Positions 1 through 11,092 of a stretch of DNA of 64,000 bases are shown one piece after another (within the stretch, counting starts at the first letter, position 1; the number at the start of each line of letters is the position of its first letter). The DNA lies in contig JAOTOL010001505.1 in the NCBI GenBank assembly GCA_034440575.1, positions 985,501 through 1,049,500 on the forward strand. Reading direction: 5' to 3'. The notes under the pieces are model-generated. The model was not told where the DNA came from, ran no database searches, and worked only from the letters and a program-made list of their open reading frames with translations. The translations under genes were made by a program, and so were the position numbers. Origin of the DNA: Imbricaverruca yamaguchii. Its lineage: Eukaryota; Arthropoda; Thecostraca; Neoverrucidae.

Positions 1-617
1 CTCTGTCTCTGTCTCTGTCTCTGTCTCTGTCTCTGTCTCTGTCTCTGTCTCTGTCTCTGTCTCTGTCTCTGTCTCTGTCTCTGTCTCTGTCTCTGTCTCT
101 GTCTCTGTCTCTGTCTCTGTCTCTGTCTCTCGCTCACTGTCTCTCGCTCACTGTCTCTCGCTCACTGTCTCTCGCTCACTGTCTCTCGCTCACTGTCTCT
201 CGCTCACTGTCTCTCGCTCACTGTCTCTCGCTCACTGTCTCTCGCTCACTGTCTCTCGCTCACTGTCTCTCGCTCACTGTCTCTCGCTCACTGTCTCTCG
301 CTCACTGTCTCTCGCTCACTGTCTCTCGCTCACTGTCTCTCGCTCACTGTCTCTCGCTCACTGTCTCTCGCTCACTGTCTCTCGCTCACTGTCTCTCGCT
401 CACTGTCTCTCGCTCACTGTCTCTCGCTCACTGTCTCTCGCTCACTGTCTCTCGCTCACTGTCTCTCGCTCACTGTCTCTCGCTCACTGTCTCTCGCTCA
501 CTGTCTCTCGCTCACTGTCTCTCGCTCACTGTCTCTCGCTCACTGTCTCTCGCTCACTGTCTCTCGCTCACTGTCTCTGTCTCTGTCTCTGTCTCTGTCT
601 CTCGCTCACTGTCACTT
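1..617. repeat. Hexamer (CTCTGT)n and 14-bp minisatellite array
   Basis: The window opens in a pure CTCTGT hexamer run of about 125 bases. It changes into about 32 near-perfect copies of the 14-mer CTCTCGCTCACTGT, then returns to a short hexamer run near 575-602. The 14-mer is a hexamer-derived unit with CGCTCA inserted, so the array probably arose by slippage and then amplification of one variant. The array continues past the left edge of the window. No coding frame is implied. Confidence 0.97.
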
Positions 618-1685
618 TCACTGTCAGAATGTGCACTGATATGAACTTCCTGAAGCGGAAATGTCGCTGGAAAGTTTCCCTCAACTCTTCAATTTGCTTC
701 TTTCAGCCGGCTATGTTCTTATTTAGTGGGAACTCCGGCTGATCTCAATTGCCGCTATGTGCGAGCGTACCGCAGATGGGTGAACAAAATCGAAAAAATG
801 AACGAATTGAAATAGTGCTTAAGCGTGGAGTGCTTGCAGGCTTGGGTATGCACTTGCATTTATCGTAATCTTGGGATAACGTGTCTGGCCTCAGGGGTGT
901 GGATGCCACCAGCGCTCTGAAGTTGTTTAAGCCGGTGATTTATGCCGATTGCAATTTGTTGACAAAGCACACCAGACAATGGCTCGTCCCTGTTCCCCTG
1001 TGGTTGTCCTCATTTGTGGTAGCCGTTGTGCATGCATGGGCAGGTAGGCGCCCAGTGGTCACAATCTAATATATTAATTGATCTGGCATCAATGTTCAAA
1101 AACCTACAACAAAAAAACTTATCACCGAAATCGTACCATAGCAAGCAAAGTGTAAATGGTTGCGAATGGTATATGTAAAGCAGTTGTGTCTATAAGTTAC
1201 CAGTGTCGACCATTTTCAGCGAAAGGAACCCAAAAGAAAAAAAAGTACCAGTGCGGTTGCACAGAACTTGCGACTGCGTAATGGTAGCCCTCAACAGAAC
1301 GCATGAGCGATTTCCGCAATTGGGATTCCATGACTGTGCTGGGCGACCACGGATAGGCGGGAGAAGCAAGGTAACGATAGGTTGTTTTTCTTCAAGTTGA
1401 GATGCTCGTGTATCCCTGGCACGTACTTAAGGATTTGTTGCTCCCGGGGCGACATTCATAAAAGCATATCACTCCGCCTGCAATGCATCGACCAGCTTCC
1501 GTATTGCGCCGAGTATCTTGCTTTCCTCGCGAGATGTCGTTCACACGGCTGCTATCGATTTTAATCAGCCAAATGACCACTGTAAATGATCACCCTGCTG
1601 GTGTCGGGTGCGGGAGTGCCGTAAGCCCCGCCCACTGGGGGCATGAACCAATCAACGCCGCACCGACTGCTCCAACCTTGCCGCC
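618..1685. other. Intergenic, no supported gene
   Basis: Only short frames (up to about 65 codons before the minisatellite) are present, with no domain motif, splice pair or repeat that I recognise. I see nothing supportable here. Confidence 0.5.
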
Positions 1686-1953
1686 GCATGGCGCCGGCCC
1701 TGGACGACATCCACTGACTATGCGACATGGCGCCGGCCCTGGACGACATCCACTGACTATGCGACATGGTGCCGACCCTTGGATGACATCCACTGACTAT
1801 GCGACATGGTGCCGACCTTGGACGACATCCACTGACTATGCGACATGGCGCCGGCCCTGGACGACATCCACTGACTATGGGACATGGCGCCGGCCCTGGA
1901 CGACATCCACTGACTATGCGACATGGTGCCGACCCTTGGAGGACGTCCACTGA
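1686..1953. repeat. 39-bp minisatellite, about 6.8 copies
   Basis: Tandem units begin CATGGCGCCGGCCCTGGACG and end ACTATGCGA, with scattered substitutions such as GGCGCCGGC to GGTGCCGAC. The unit is 39 bases, a multiple of three, so each open frame repeats a 13-residue peptide on both strands. This explains the 129- and 156-codon frames here. The last copy is divergent (GGAGGACGTCCACTGAA). Nothing suggests it is translated. Confidence 0.93.
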
Positions 1954-2055
1954 ATTATATTTATGGGAATTTAGAACAATTTACCAATACTTTTTGTAGC
2001 GATTCCTGCACCAATAGCACTAGCATACCCTGGTAGTTTTTTAATTGGAGAATAT

Positions 2056-2502
2056 TCACAATTTTGCACTCACCCACACACAAGCACGCACGCGCACGCG
2101 CGCGCGGTCGCCGGAGACGAGGATGACCAGACGACCCACCCGCGTACCGTCGCGATCCGCCAGGATCCTTCCGTCCCAGTGAACGCTAAGAGGCGCCAAG
2201 GGCGAAGGTTGTCCGGACTTCCGCGGCCAGTTGGGATCGGTAGCCGGCGCGAGCCTGCCGACATTAAGGATCAACTCCTGAGGATCGTGGTCGAGGCTAC
2301 TGGGGGTCGCCGCGACGATGCGGGGCGCTTTACGGTCGCTCACGCCAGTCCGGTCGAGGGCGCTCGCTAACTCCTGGGACAGCACGACCTGTGACCCCCG
2401 GGCTCGTCGCTTCGGAGGGCTTGCACCGGTTGGCTCAGCGGTAGCAGCCGCCCCGCCGCGTGCTGGACTGGACTCAACCGAGGAGGAGGAAGACGCGAGC
2501 AC
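2056..2502 (-). CDS. Partial exon of an uncharacterised HWDG-type protein family
   Basis: A 148-codon minus-strand frame in CpG-rich DNA. After a low-complexity Ser/Ala/Arg N-terminus it reads SQELASALDRTGVSDRKAPR at residues 42-61, then an SLDHDPQEL segment, then SVHWDGRILADRDGTRVGRL at about 107-126 and VILVSGD. From memory, the LDRT-x-SDRKA, SLGHD, VHWDGK-x-L and VLVSG series is the N-terminal part of a repeat-associated protein family seen in arthropods and cnidarians whose function is unknown. Normal members continue with a GVPKL-type segment, which is missing here. The frame instead runs into a (CG)n/(TG)n stretch at 2070-2115 and stops. It is either one exon of a split gene or a truncated copy. 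The match is from pattern memory only. Confidence 0.45.
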   Translation of the reverse strand: MLASSSSSVESSPARGGAAATAEPTGASPPKRRARGSQVVLSQELASALDRTGVSDRKAPRIVAATPSSLDHDPQELILNVGRLAPATDPNWPRKSGQPSPLAPLSVHWDGRILADRDGTRVGRLVILVSGDRARVRVRACVWVSAKL

Positions 2503-2836
2503 CGCGCGTCGTCCAGCTGCGACGTCGAGGCTTCTCGTGATGGCTTCTCTGCCGCCACTGTCATCTCACGGCGCCGAACTCGGCGCTTCAGCACCTTGCA
2601 GTGTTGGATTTTCACTTCACGGTCTTGAATTCGGAGTGTGTAATTTTTTGGCTTGCCAAAGTATGGAGTGTATAATCTTGAGAAGCACTATGTTATGGGG
2701 TGTATAATTTCACAGTTTGCCAAATTATGGGGTGTATATTGAAGCACCAAGTAACGGAGTATATACATTTTATAAATAGCGAAGTGTATACATTTTGAAA
2801 AATCCAGTGATGTTTCTTGGAATGAAGAATAAAGCC

Positions 2837-2985
2837 CGGGGGCCTCGGTAGCTTAGATGGTGGAGCGTGCGACTCGAATCTCGCGGCCGGCGGCATTTGC
2901 AGAGTCCACCCACGATCAATCGGTGTGATAGGTTGGCGACGCTATACAACCTTGCAGTTGAATGCGTCGTAAAATAACCCGATAA
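2837..2985 (+). mobile_element. SINE-1 copy a (tRNA-derived, internally damaged)
   Basis: The tRNA-like head has a box A-like stretch, GTAGCTTAGATGGTGGAGCG, at about 2848-2867. The box B part is largely lost (GACTCGAATC remains). The body and tail match copies at 9.73 and 50.15 kb: an AATCGG motif, then GGCGACGCTATACAACC, then a GCGTCGTAAAA-type end. It lacks the full AACCAACC terminus. The match to the other copies is by eye. Confidence 0.6.
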
Positions 2986-4724
2986 TTCTTCTTCAAGAAT
3001 AAAACGCCTTCAAGTCATTTGTTAGGTTCCTATCATAATGTCTCACAGACAACCAGATGGTGTCCACCACACATCGTCGTCTGAAGTCATCCACGTTACG
3101 TGAATGACTTATAAGGCAACTTCCTGAGCAATGGTGGAGAAAATGAGCACAAAAGTATACTTAATCGATGCCAACCATGTTTATATATCAATACCTGCCA
3201 CTCTTGACATACCAACACCGCACAACTGATACAAATTCACAACATACCTCGAAAGCAGGACGTTCGTGCACCGACTGGGTCTAAAATGGGAGGGTCTAAA
3301 ATGTTACTTCGGGATATGGGTTTCGGAATATATAATGGTTTAAGGAAAGTTATACTAAAACAATCCGTCTAAAATCCTTTATTCTCTCGACCATGACATT
3401 TTTTTTGAAATGGCAAAGCTGAGAAAAAAATATTGAAGTCAATTCTTATTAATATTAAATGTATTTCGATGCACTTTTTAGTTCATGTCTGGAATGTTTA
3501 GTTGAAGAAAGGAATGACTTGGAAGGATGAAAAGCGACTAGACGGGCGGGCAAATTTCCGCTGTAAAACAGACTATCGTCACGGACGAGCGGAAATTAGC
3601 ATCTCATTTCGCACCATGGTTGCTATGAAATTCCATAAAATGAAAACAAGTTGGGGAGAGAAGACTGCCAAGAGAATTACAGGGAACCTTTTGCTCAATT
3701 AATAATAATCAGGATTATAGGAAGAAATTAATCATTGAATCAGAATGAGGCTTTATAAGAGTGTAGAGGATTAGGTCAACATACGTAAATCTGAATTTGT
3801 CCGGCTCGCGGTCGGAGTGGCATGAATACAACTATTCCCGCTTGTTCATGAAATTCGGTAACAATATAAGTCATGAAATCGAAAGAAGGTGAAATTTCTG
3901 GTTCTATGGATCTTCATTTTGGAGCAGTGTTAGCAGATTTTAGGAACGTTTTGGTACCATTCGGGCAATTTTCATGGGGAAAATCCTTGCGATATCTGTT
4001 ATGTATATCCCTCGTGACTGCTTAATAATATAAATATGAACGGTTTTATCCATCCCATTTGATGCAGAACATATCATTCTCCAAGGAAGCAAGAAGAAAT
4101 GGATTATCCATGGCTTTTCGTGGCAATCGTTTAAATAGCTCCGGCCGGAGTGGGAAATGGGGAGCGGTGAAGTCATTGAATCCAAGAACGGACCTTCCTA
4201 CGCGGTCGGGCTGGTAAAGGGGAATTCCTATATTTGGTTAGTGGAGCGTAGTTATTTTTTTATTCAAAGAAGGATTTTCTTTAAAGCTCTTCGCTGCTAT
4301 CCGGATGGAATTGACTGCGTGTTTGGCTCGAGGTATGACAGTTGGTATTACCTGACTATGTAGGTACCTACCTACTTACCTATATCAAATATCTTCGCGG
4401 TTTTTCAAGTTATTGATTTGGATAAACCAAGGCTGTAAACTTGTGTTATGTGACGGGATATCTTCAGATAATACAAGGAGCAGGACATGATAATATTAAT
4501 TGCTGCGATGTTTTGTCGACAAGCGTAGAAATGAACAAAACTGATTGCTTTGTTTTTGTCTGGAAAATCCTGTTTTCACTTACCACATTTTGAAGCGTGA
4601 ATGCTTTTCTTTCAAAATGGGGCTGGGCCTCTTCAATGCACATTGACTGCAGATATTATAGATATACATGCATTGAAGCTTTATTTGTGCATTCATGAAA
4701 TGTTCAGGGAATTGTTAGGTGCAT
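2986..4724. other. AT-rich intergenic, no supported gene
   Basis: This stretch has short frames only (up to about 81 codons), with homopolymer-rich AT sequence and no recognised domain, splice structure or tandem repeat. I see nothing supportable. Confidence 0.5.
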
Positions 4725-4732
4725 CCTGTCCC

Positions 4733-7113
4733 CAGTGATGTCGCCACGAAATTATTTCAGGGGGGGGCAAGATCGATAGGGGGCTTCCTGCTCCCAGAAA
4801 GGGGGCCTCCATTGTGTTATGGCCTCCTATTGTTTTTGGGCCCTTGGTATGGTTCGGGAATGGGAAACATGATTTCATATTAATGTTCTGTTTGTTCTTG
4901 GTATGGTGGCATTTACTCAACACTCTTCTGGGCATTTACTCAACACCCAAAAGCAATATTTTCTTTTGCTGAAAACTGGGATATACCAAGGTATAAATAA
5001 GTAATATGTGGATAAATACCTAAGTGTCAAAACCAACCAATGTCTCAATGCTTTTTTTGAACAGAAGAATCTTCCCGCTGGCCTCTAGATTGCAGCGAGG
5101 CTGATGCTAAGCATGTCTTTCAGACATCTCCTATTGATCAACCCATCGTTATGTCCTCCAAGAATAACTGAATATAGCTAAATTCATCATGCCTGTTATT
5201 TATTACCACCAGCTTGATGCCCTAATCAAAGCTTAAGCGATCATTTCTCAGTCCTAGGACGATAATTTCGCGAAGGTGACAACAAGAAGGTTACATTGGT
5301 TTTTCTGATGGGAACCTTAGGAATTTGCGAATTTTTGTAATATTTGGTGCTGTTTGCAAGGCATCTGTCAAACAAGTTAAAATAACAAATTCTTCGTGAA
5401 TTAATTCACGCTTCTGGGATTTCGACCGCAATTTTGTCAAAGGGGACTTATCGAAATGACATGATTAGTGATCAACTAAATTATCCTGTGGAGGGACCTA
5501 ATCTACCACTACCATTCCTGATTCGTCGGATTTCAACCCTAACTCTCCCACCCAATTCTACGGTTTTATTTTGGTATCCCTTGATAAATCAACTCACACT
5601 GCTGAAATTACACCCATACCACAACAAGCTGGAGCCCTCCACCAAAAGAGGGATTACCAAAAATATCAATGTCGGGGTCGGTATAATGGCTCTGGAGCGC
5701 AGAACATATTACCAGATGCCTTCACAAATTGTGTACGCCGCCGACAAAAGGACCGAATCTCTAAAAATCGAGATGGGATACAAATACATGGCGCCAGGGT
5801 CTCGAAATCTCGGGCCGGAATTCGGACTTTTGAGAGAGAGAAAAAATCAGAAAAGATCCAAAAAATAGCATTGAGCCCAGAAAACTGGCGTTGGGTAACC
5901 GGAACCACGCGCCTGGGAGCGATAAGTTAGGCTGGGACACAAAAAATCGCACCGAAGTCCCAAAACCCAACGCCCACAAATGTGCGTTAGAAGCCCCAAA
6001 TAAACACAGCAGGACCCCAAGAGCAACGGGGTCCAAAAATACAACTGACGCTCTGAAGCACACAATCTCCCAAAAAGTGGCAGGGCCTCAAAACATGCGT
6101 TGCAGTCCTAAATAAACATACATGGAGCTCTAAAAAAAAAAAATGAACTGGAAGCTCGCAAGGCACGCAGGGACCATGCTAACGCACAAGGGTCTGAAAA
6201 AGTGACTGGAACCACAAAAGGCAAAATGGTTCCAAATCGAACAAGGGGACCAGGGGTTAAATAAGCACATCGGGATTTTAGAAAACGCCCTGACACGTAA
6301 AAATATCATCGGTTCATAAAAGCAACAAACCCCTAAAACGAGCAGTTCAGAAAATGTATTAAACCCCTGACTTGAATTTACAATATATTACCCATCACTT
6401 TGAAATGCAAAATTTCCCAATTTCAGGCATTCCATTTCATATCACCCGGTCGCCACGACGCCAATGTCCGTGCACGTGCGCGCATTCGGCGCATTCGCAA
6501 CACTTCGTGCGATGCTACGGTTTCTGGTAGGCCTTCTCCCTTTTGCTTATTACTGCCACATGATAATCTTGCGACATATTTGACATGCTGCAATGCTTAG
6601 TCTGGGCGCTCACTGCGAAAAGTCGAGTAATTAAATCCGATCATTAATTTCATACTTCCCACATTTTCTGATAGTTTCTGGTAGTAGAAATGCAGATTCC
6701 GTTCAGCTTTGACGCACCTGATATCTTTGCTGCTATCCTCTCAAAATGGCAGTCGAACCGAGGCCCTTCCTCAGTGTTCTTTGTTGGACCTCGGGGCCTC
6801 CTTTTCGTCCTGGGGCCTCCTTTTCGTCCTGAGGGGCCCTCCTTTTCGTCCTGGAAGGTCTCCTTTTCGTCCCGGGGTGCCTACTTTTCGTCCTGGAGGG
6901 CCTCCTTTTCGTCCTGGGGGCCTCCTTCTCGTCCTGATGTACCTTCTTTTCGTCCTGAGGGCCTCCTTTTCGTCCTGGAGGTTTCGTTTGCGTCCTGGGG
7001 GCCTCCTCTTCGTCCTGGGGCCTCCTCAAATTTCAGGGGGCTGCGCCCCCCCCCCAGTCTCACGGCAGAGGGGGCAATTGCCCCTGCTGCCCCCCCCGGT
7101 GGCGACGCCCCTG
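4733..7113. mobile_element. hAT-type DNA transposon, probably non-autonomous (2.38 kb)
   Basis: The left end is CAGTGATGTCGCCAC (4733-4747) and the right end is GTGGCGACGCCCCTG (7099-7113). As inverted repeats they agree at 12 of 15 positions and both start CAG. The element is flanked by a perfect 8-bp duplication, CCTGTCCC, at 4725-4732 and 7114-7121. CAG ends with an 8-bp duplication are typical of hAT elements. Inside there is a 144-codon plus-strand frame (5434-5868) without a recognised transposase motif, a degenerate A-rich stretch and, near the right end, a minisatellite. No BED finger or hAT dimerisation domain is visible, so it is probably non-autonomous or gutted. The termini are seen directly; the superfamily is inferred. 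Confidence 0.8.
6785..7028. repeat. About 20-bp minisatellite inside the hAT element
   Basis: About 12 irregular copies of a unit built on CCTCCTTTTCGTCCTGGGG, 17-23 bases long. The length variation makes every frame look like a proline/arginine-rich or FRPGG repeat protein. Just beyond it lies a GC-rich end with the palindrome GGGGCAATTGCCCC at 7071-7084. Confidence 0.92.
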
Positions 7114-7121
7114 CCTGTCCC

Positions 7122-8745
7122 CATTCTCCATTGAATACCATTATACTTTTAACATTTCTGGTCTCTGACTTTTTGAATGGACAAATTTGCAGTTTAAGGT
7201 GATTTGATTTCTTGAAATTTATTTTTCGTGATTATGAATGTGTTCATAATGTAGGTACTTACATGATGTGACCACACATTTATTTGGCAAGTGCAGTTTG
7301 GTAGCAAAATGACACCAAAAAAGTGGCTCGGGTTTGGTTGGGAATTATACCATGAAATGTAATGTTAAAAATGAAGAAAAAAAGCTGCAGCCTAACTGGG
7401 TGCAAGAAAGCCTTTTTTAATGGAAGTTTTCTAAGCAATTTTTCCCTTTAAAAATTAAAAGTAAATGGCCTATTCTAACCAAACAGCTTATGCTAACCTG
7501 AGTGTTTTTTTTAATTCAAAAACCTTTTTATAATCCTGAATGATCGTCAAAGGAATTTGATAAATGGCCACTTACAAAAAAACTAATCTAGCATAACTTA
7601 CCAAACCTAATACCTTTGTATGCTTCATGGAGGTAAAATGTGTGTAAAACGTGTGTGGAAAAGTAATAGTGCCCATGAAAATGTCTATGCTGTGGCAAAA
7701 CATGACTCAAATCCACCAGTATTTGGGGGCTTTGGGGGAAGTGATACACTTTGCGCCTTACCAGTTGTGTGGATGCCACTCTAGTTCTTGGTGTTCTTCC
7801 ATACATTCTTCTGGGCACATTAAGCACACAAATTAAGACATGTCAGTATTATTTGCTGACTTTTCATCCAGTAATCGAATATTGCTTTATGGTTTTGGGA
7901 GAAACTAAGAAGCCCATGCCCAGGATACAAAATGTGTCCTAGTTATCGACAATGGGAAGTGCATTTACCTAATTCACATCACATAATTTTAGAAATGACT
8001 GCTTGGAAGTTGGGTTATTGGAGATACCCAATAGTGCACACATGCTGAGCATATATATGGCAGCTTGGTGACACCGACGTAGCTGAGGCGCCATAGCAAG
8101 CGACCTGTATGGAATGCCCGCACTGATTGCTCTAAACCAAACTGAGTTTGAGCAGGAAGCTCAGTGGCATTTGCAGCTGTTTCTCTTGCCAGCCGATGGA
8201 CTGGTGGCACCTCTGGCGTCTGTGGATCGATACGCCACGTGGTGTCAAAGTGCGGTATTTTTCAGTCTGGCTGCTGCTCGTCCCCTCCCGGCCGTGTGGC
8301 TGCTGTTGCGAATTACACCTAGCCATGACATGTCAATTAGTAGTTGCATCGAATAGCGGTAGGTGGCGCTGGGGCGTATTAGAGCCATGTATGGCGCGGG
8401 TGTGACGAGTGTTGGTTTTGGGCGTTGGCCGTGCCGTTAACGGGTGGTGTTGGGCGAGGTGCTGCCAGTTGACCGATAGTTGTGACGCAAGTAAGTGGTC
8501 GTGGTTGAACTCCTTTATCTAATTTAGAGATACTGAAGAATCTGTAACCGCTGCTATTCGTCCCCGTGACGCCGGCAGCATCGTACAGTGCTCATGTGGT
8601 CTCATGTGCACGCCCATCTCACCCCCTTTGCTGTGCAGGCCCACCCCACCTCCTTCCTATAAACGCCTACCCAACCCCTTTACTTTGCACGCTTATCCCA
8701 CCCCCTTTACTGTGCACTCCCATCCCACCCTATTTTCCGGGTTTG
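7122..8745. other. Intergenic, no supported gene
   Basis: AT-rich to 7.96 kb, then more GC-rich. Frames are up to 85 codons and lack recognisable motifs. The T/A-rich segment with AACCTAA-like words at 7380-7620 resembles the sequence style of 62.76-63.02 kb and may be a diverged dispersed repeat. Confidence 0.4.
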
Positions 8746-8746
8746 A

Positions 8747-9057
8747 GCACGGCCCGTATCTGTGTCTGAGCACTGCCCGTATCTGTGTGAGCACGGCCCG
8801 TATCTGTGTCTGAGCACGGCCCGCCCCGGTGTCTGAGCACGGCCCGTCCCGGTGTCTGAAGCACGGCCCGTCCCGGTGTCTGAGCACGGCACGCCCCGGT
8901 GTCTGAGCACGGCCCGTCCCGGTGTCTGAGCACGGCCCGCCTCTGTCTGAGCACGGCCCGCCTCTGTCTGAGCACGGCACGCCCCGGTGTCTGAGCACGG
9001 CCCGCCTCTGTCTGAGCACGGCCCGCCTCTGTCTGAGCACGGCCCGCCCCGGTGTCG
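8747..9057. repeat. 21-23-bp minisatellite, about 14 copies
   Basis: Units start CTGAGCACGGCCCG and end in ATCTGTGT, CCCCGGTGT or CCTCTGT, giving lengths of 21-24 bases, mixed in blocks. Because lengths vary, all frames stay open with phase changes; the 115-184-codon minus frames here are repeat artefacts. Confidence 0.93.
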
Positions 9058-9730
9058 ACGAAGCCGCAACAAGCGGCTTGCCAGAGATCGCCCAAGGTCA
9101 GCGGCCTGTATTTGGATCCCGGCCTGGCGCGACGCCAAGTGGGTTCCAAATGAGTTTGACCAACGGGAGAAAGGCCGCAGGAAGCCTGGCGACCGTGGAT
9201 GAGAAGACTGCGAGAACCGGAGAGCTGTCACGCGTCCCCCGATCAGCTGTAACAATTTCATGGATCACGCGTCCCCTGCTATTTCCCATGTCTCCTTGTC
9301 ATTCTGCGAGCCAGTCTGCTTTGAACACTGGACGGAGAACTGATAAGGGCGTGTGGGAAAACACAACGACGAGAGTGACGTCTGCCGCATCTGCACATCA
9401 AGATCGCCTGGCACCGGAATCTTAAGAACGTCGTGCACATGCATCTTGCATCTGTACCCCATTTTTTTGTCCGAGGTGTGTCGAGAGTCCCGTATTGCTT
9501 CGACGCGGCCACTACGATCGGGACGCCTCTACCGACCTGCCGGCGTACTATTTCCCATGGCCGACTGTCGGCGAGACTTGGTGGGAGCTTCGAGCGAGCT
9601 TACTTTAACTGGTCTGCGATTGCAAACACATCATTTTTGCATGGCCCCGTATGTATATTTGCGCGCAACAAACATTTCATCGTATTATGCATGCCACCAA
9701 TTTCATCTAACCTTCATTTTCGCCTGAGAA
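9058..9730. other. Unique sequence, no supported gene
   Basis: Frames of up to 167 codons extend out of the preceding minisatellite, but the non-repeat part has no recognisable domain. I see nothing supportable. Confidence 0.4.
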
Positions 9731-9872
9731 ACTAGTAGCCTAGGGGTTGCTAGTCTCGCAATCGAAAGGTTGTGGGTTCGAGTCTTGCCTGTCGCTACTC
9801 CTCGCCCCCGACCAATCGGCGATGCTACATGACTCAACTGTCTATGTATCGTAAAACCAATAACCAACCAAC
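9731..9872 (+). mobile_element. SINE-1 copy b (best-preserved copy)
   Basis: A short tRNA-derived SINE. Box A is TAGCCTAGGGGTTG (about 9736-9749) and box B is GGTTCGAGTC at 9775-9784, together a pol III internal promoter. A 90-base body contains CCAATCGGCGATGCTACATG, and the element ends ATCGTAAAACC then AATAACCAACCAAC. There is no A-rich tail. The terminus matches the 3' end of the RNase H LINE at 18.58-18.63 kb. Related copies are at 2.84 and 50.15 kb. Confidence 0.82.
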
Positions 9873-10520
9873 TTGCGAGAACGATTGGTCGCCCATTGTA
9901 AATGAATTGCGGGAGCGCCTCCCCTGGCTTCACGGTTCATTCTGTGATTAATGCCGATGCTCTGAAGCAATAAAGTATGACTCCCCAGACGAGCTTAGAA
10001 TCGTAATTGAATTATTTATCGCCGTATCCAAATATTAACGTCATATTCGGAAAATTAACTCGCTTTGCATTGTAATGCAAGTCGTCCACGACGGTCCAGG
10101 CGTAATGTAATGTGCCAGATACCAGTAGGTTCTAGCTTACCCTCGAATAATTGGAAACATTGGTCTGGTCTTGCGTACTGTGCTGGACGGGTGGCAGCTC
10201 AGGTCGAAACATATCCCAAATTTCCCACAAATTTGATCCATTTCGTGTTTGAAGCTGAGACGTGCCCTGCCCCCACCCCTCCACCACCAATCTGACCAGG
10301 AAACCACACTATGGAATGGGAACAACTAGCCGATGTTTTCTATTGTCTGTTGCGGAGCTGGCATTGGAATCAAACCGAGTATTTCCAATATGTAAATAAT
10401 TATATGCCGCTTTAAATTATCAGAACTTGAAAGTATTATGATTACGTGAACCATGAAAACCTTCAACTCTTTCGGAACGGTAGTATTGGAAGATAACAGC
10501 TTGATTACTTTCTCCAGTCA
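9873..10520. other. Intergenic, no supported gene
   Basis: Short frames only, with no motif, splice structure or repeat recognised. Confidence 0.5.
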
Positions 10521-10525
10521 TGTAC

Positions 10526-10581
10526 ACACACACACACACAGTCATACACACATACAGTCACACACACATACACAGTCACAC
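10526..10581. repeat. CA-rich microsatellite
   Basis: Interrupted (CA)n with AGTCA and TACA variants. It is the same style as the larger array 270 bases downstream. Confidence 0.9.
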
Positions 10582-10851
10582 AGTGTAAAATAATTCACCA
10601 TGTGGCCTGGAAATTCACAGTTAATGGAGGTGTGATATTTCATCCTCATCTTAGATTTTTACCATTTTGCCACATGATGTATGGGCACATGACTGCTAGA
10701 TAATGTAAAATGCATGTGACTGAAGTGAAAGGCTTTCTGCTTTTTAATCCTTAAGTGACAATCCTTTATTTTCTTCCAATCTTTCACTATTCCCAAGCAA
10801 CTTCTTCCTTCATCCACACAGTTAATGGTAAAGTAATTTTAGGACACTGCA

Positions 10852-10967
10852 GTCACACACACACATACAGTCACACACACACATACAGTCACACACACAC
10901 ACACACACATAGTCACACACACACATGCATCCATGCATACATGCATGCATGCATACACATACACACA

Positions 10968-11007
<40 letters not shown>
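10852..11007. repeat. Compound CA / CATG / TG microsatellite
   Basis: Starts as CACACA blocks interrupted by TACAGT, passes through a CATGCATG-rich core at about 10924-10955 and switches strand sense to (TG)n at 10970-11007. The CA arm and TG arm are mutually complementary, so the locus could form a large hairpin. Frames reading through it (His/Thr or Cys/Val repeats) are not genes. Confidence 0.95.
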
Positions 11008-11009
<2 letters not shown>

Positions 11010-11092
11010 TAACGTTTTCCTCGGAAACCGACCACCGCAATCGACAAGTCATTCGTTACCAATTGTAACGCTGGCAATTTCACGTTATATGA

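Noticed and set aside
5434..5868. 144-codon frame inside the hAT element as a transposase
   Set aside because: No BED finger, RW-type catalytic context or dimerisation domain could be seen; left as unassigned sequence in the element.
6690..7202. Frames resembling a Pro/Gly-rich or collagen-like protein
   Set aside because: The pattern comes from an irregular 17-23-base minisatellite and appears on both strands.
8693..9261. 115-184-codon minus frames in the 8.7-9.2 kb array
   Set aside because: Low-complexity translation of the 21-23-base repeat; unit lengths change phase without selection for frame.
10755..11052. His/Thr and Cys/Val repeat frames
   Set aside because: Translation of CA/TG microsatellites.
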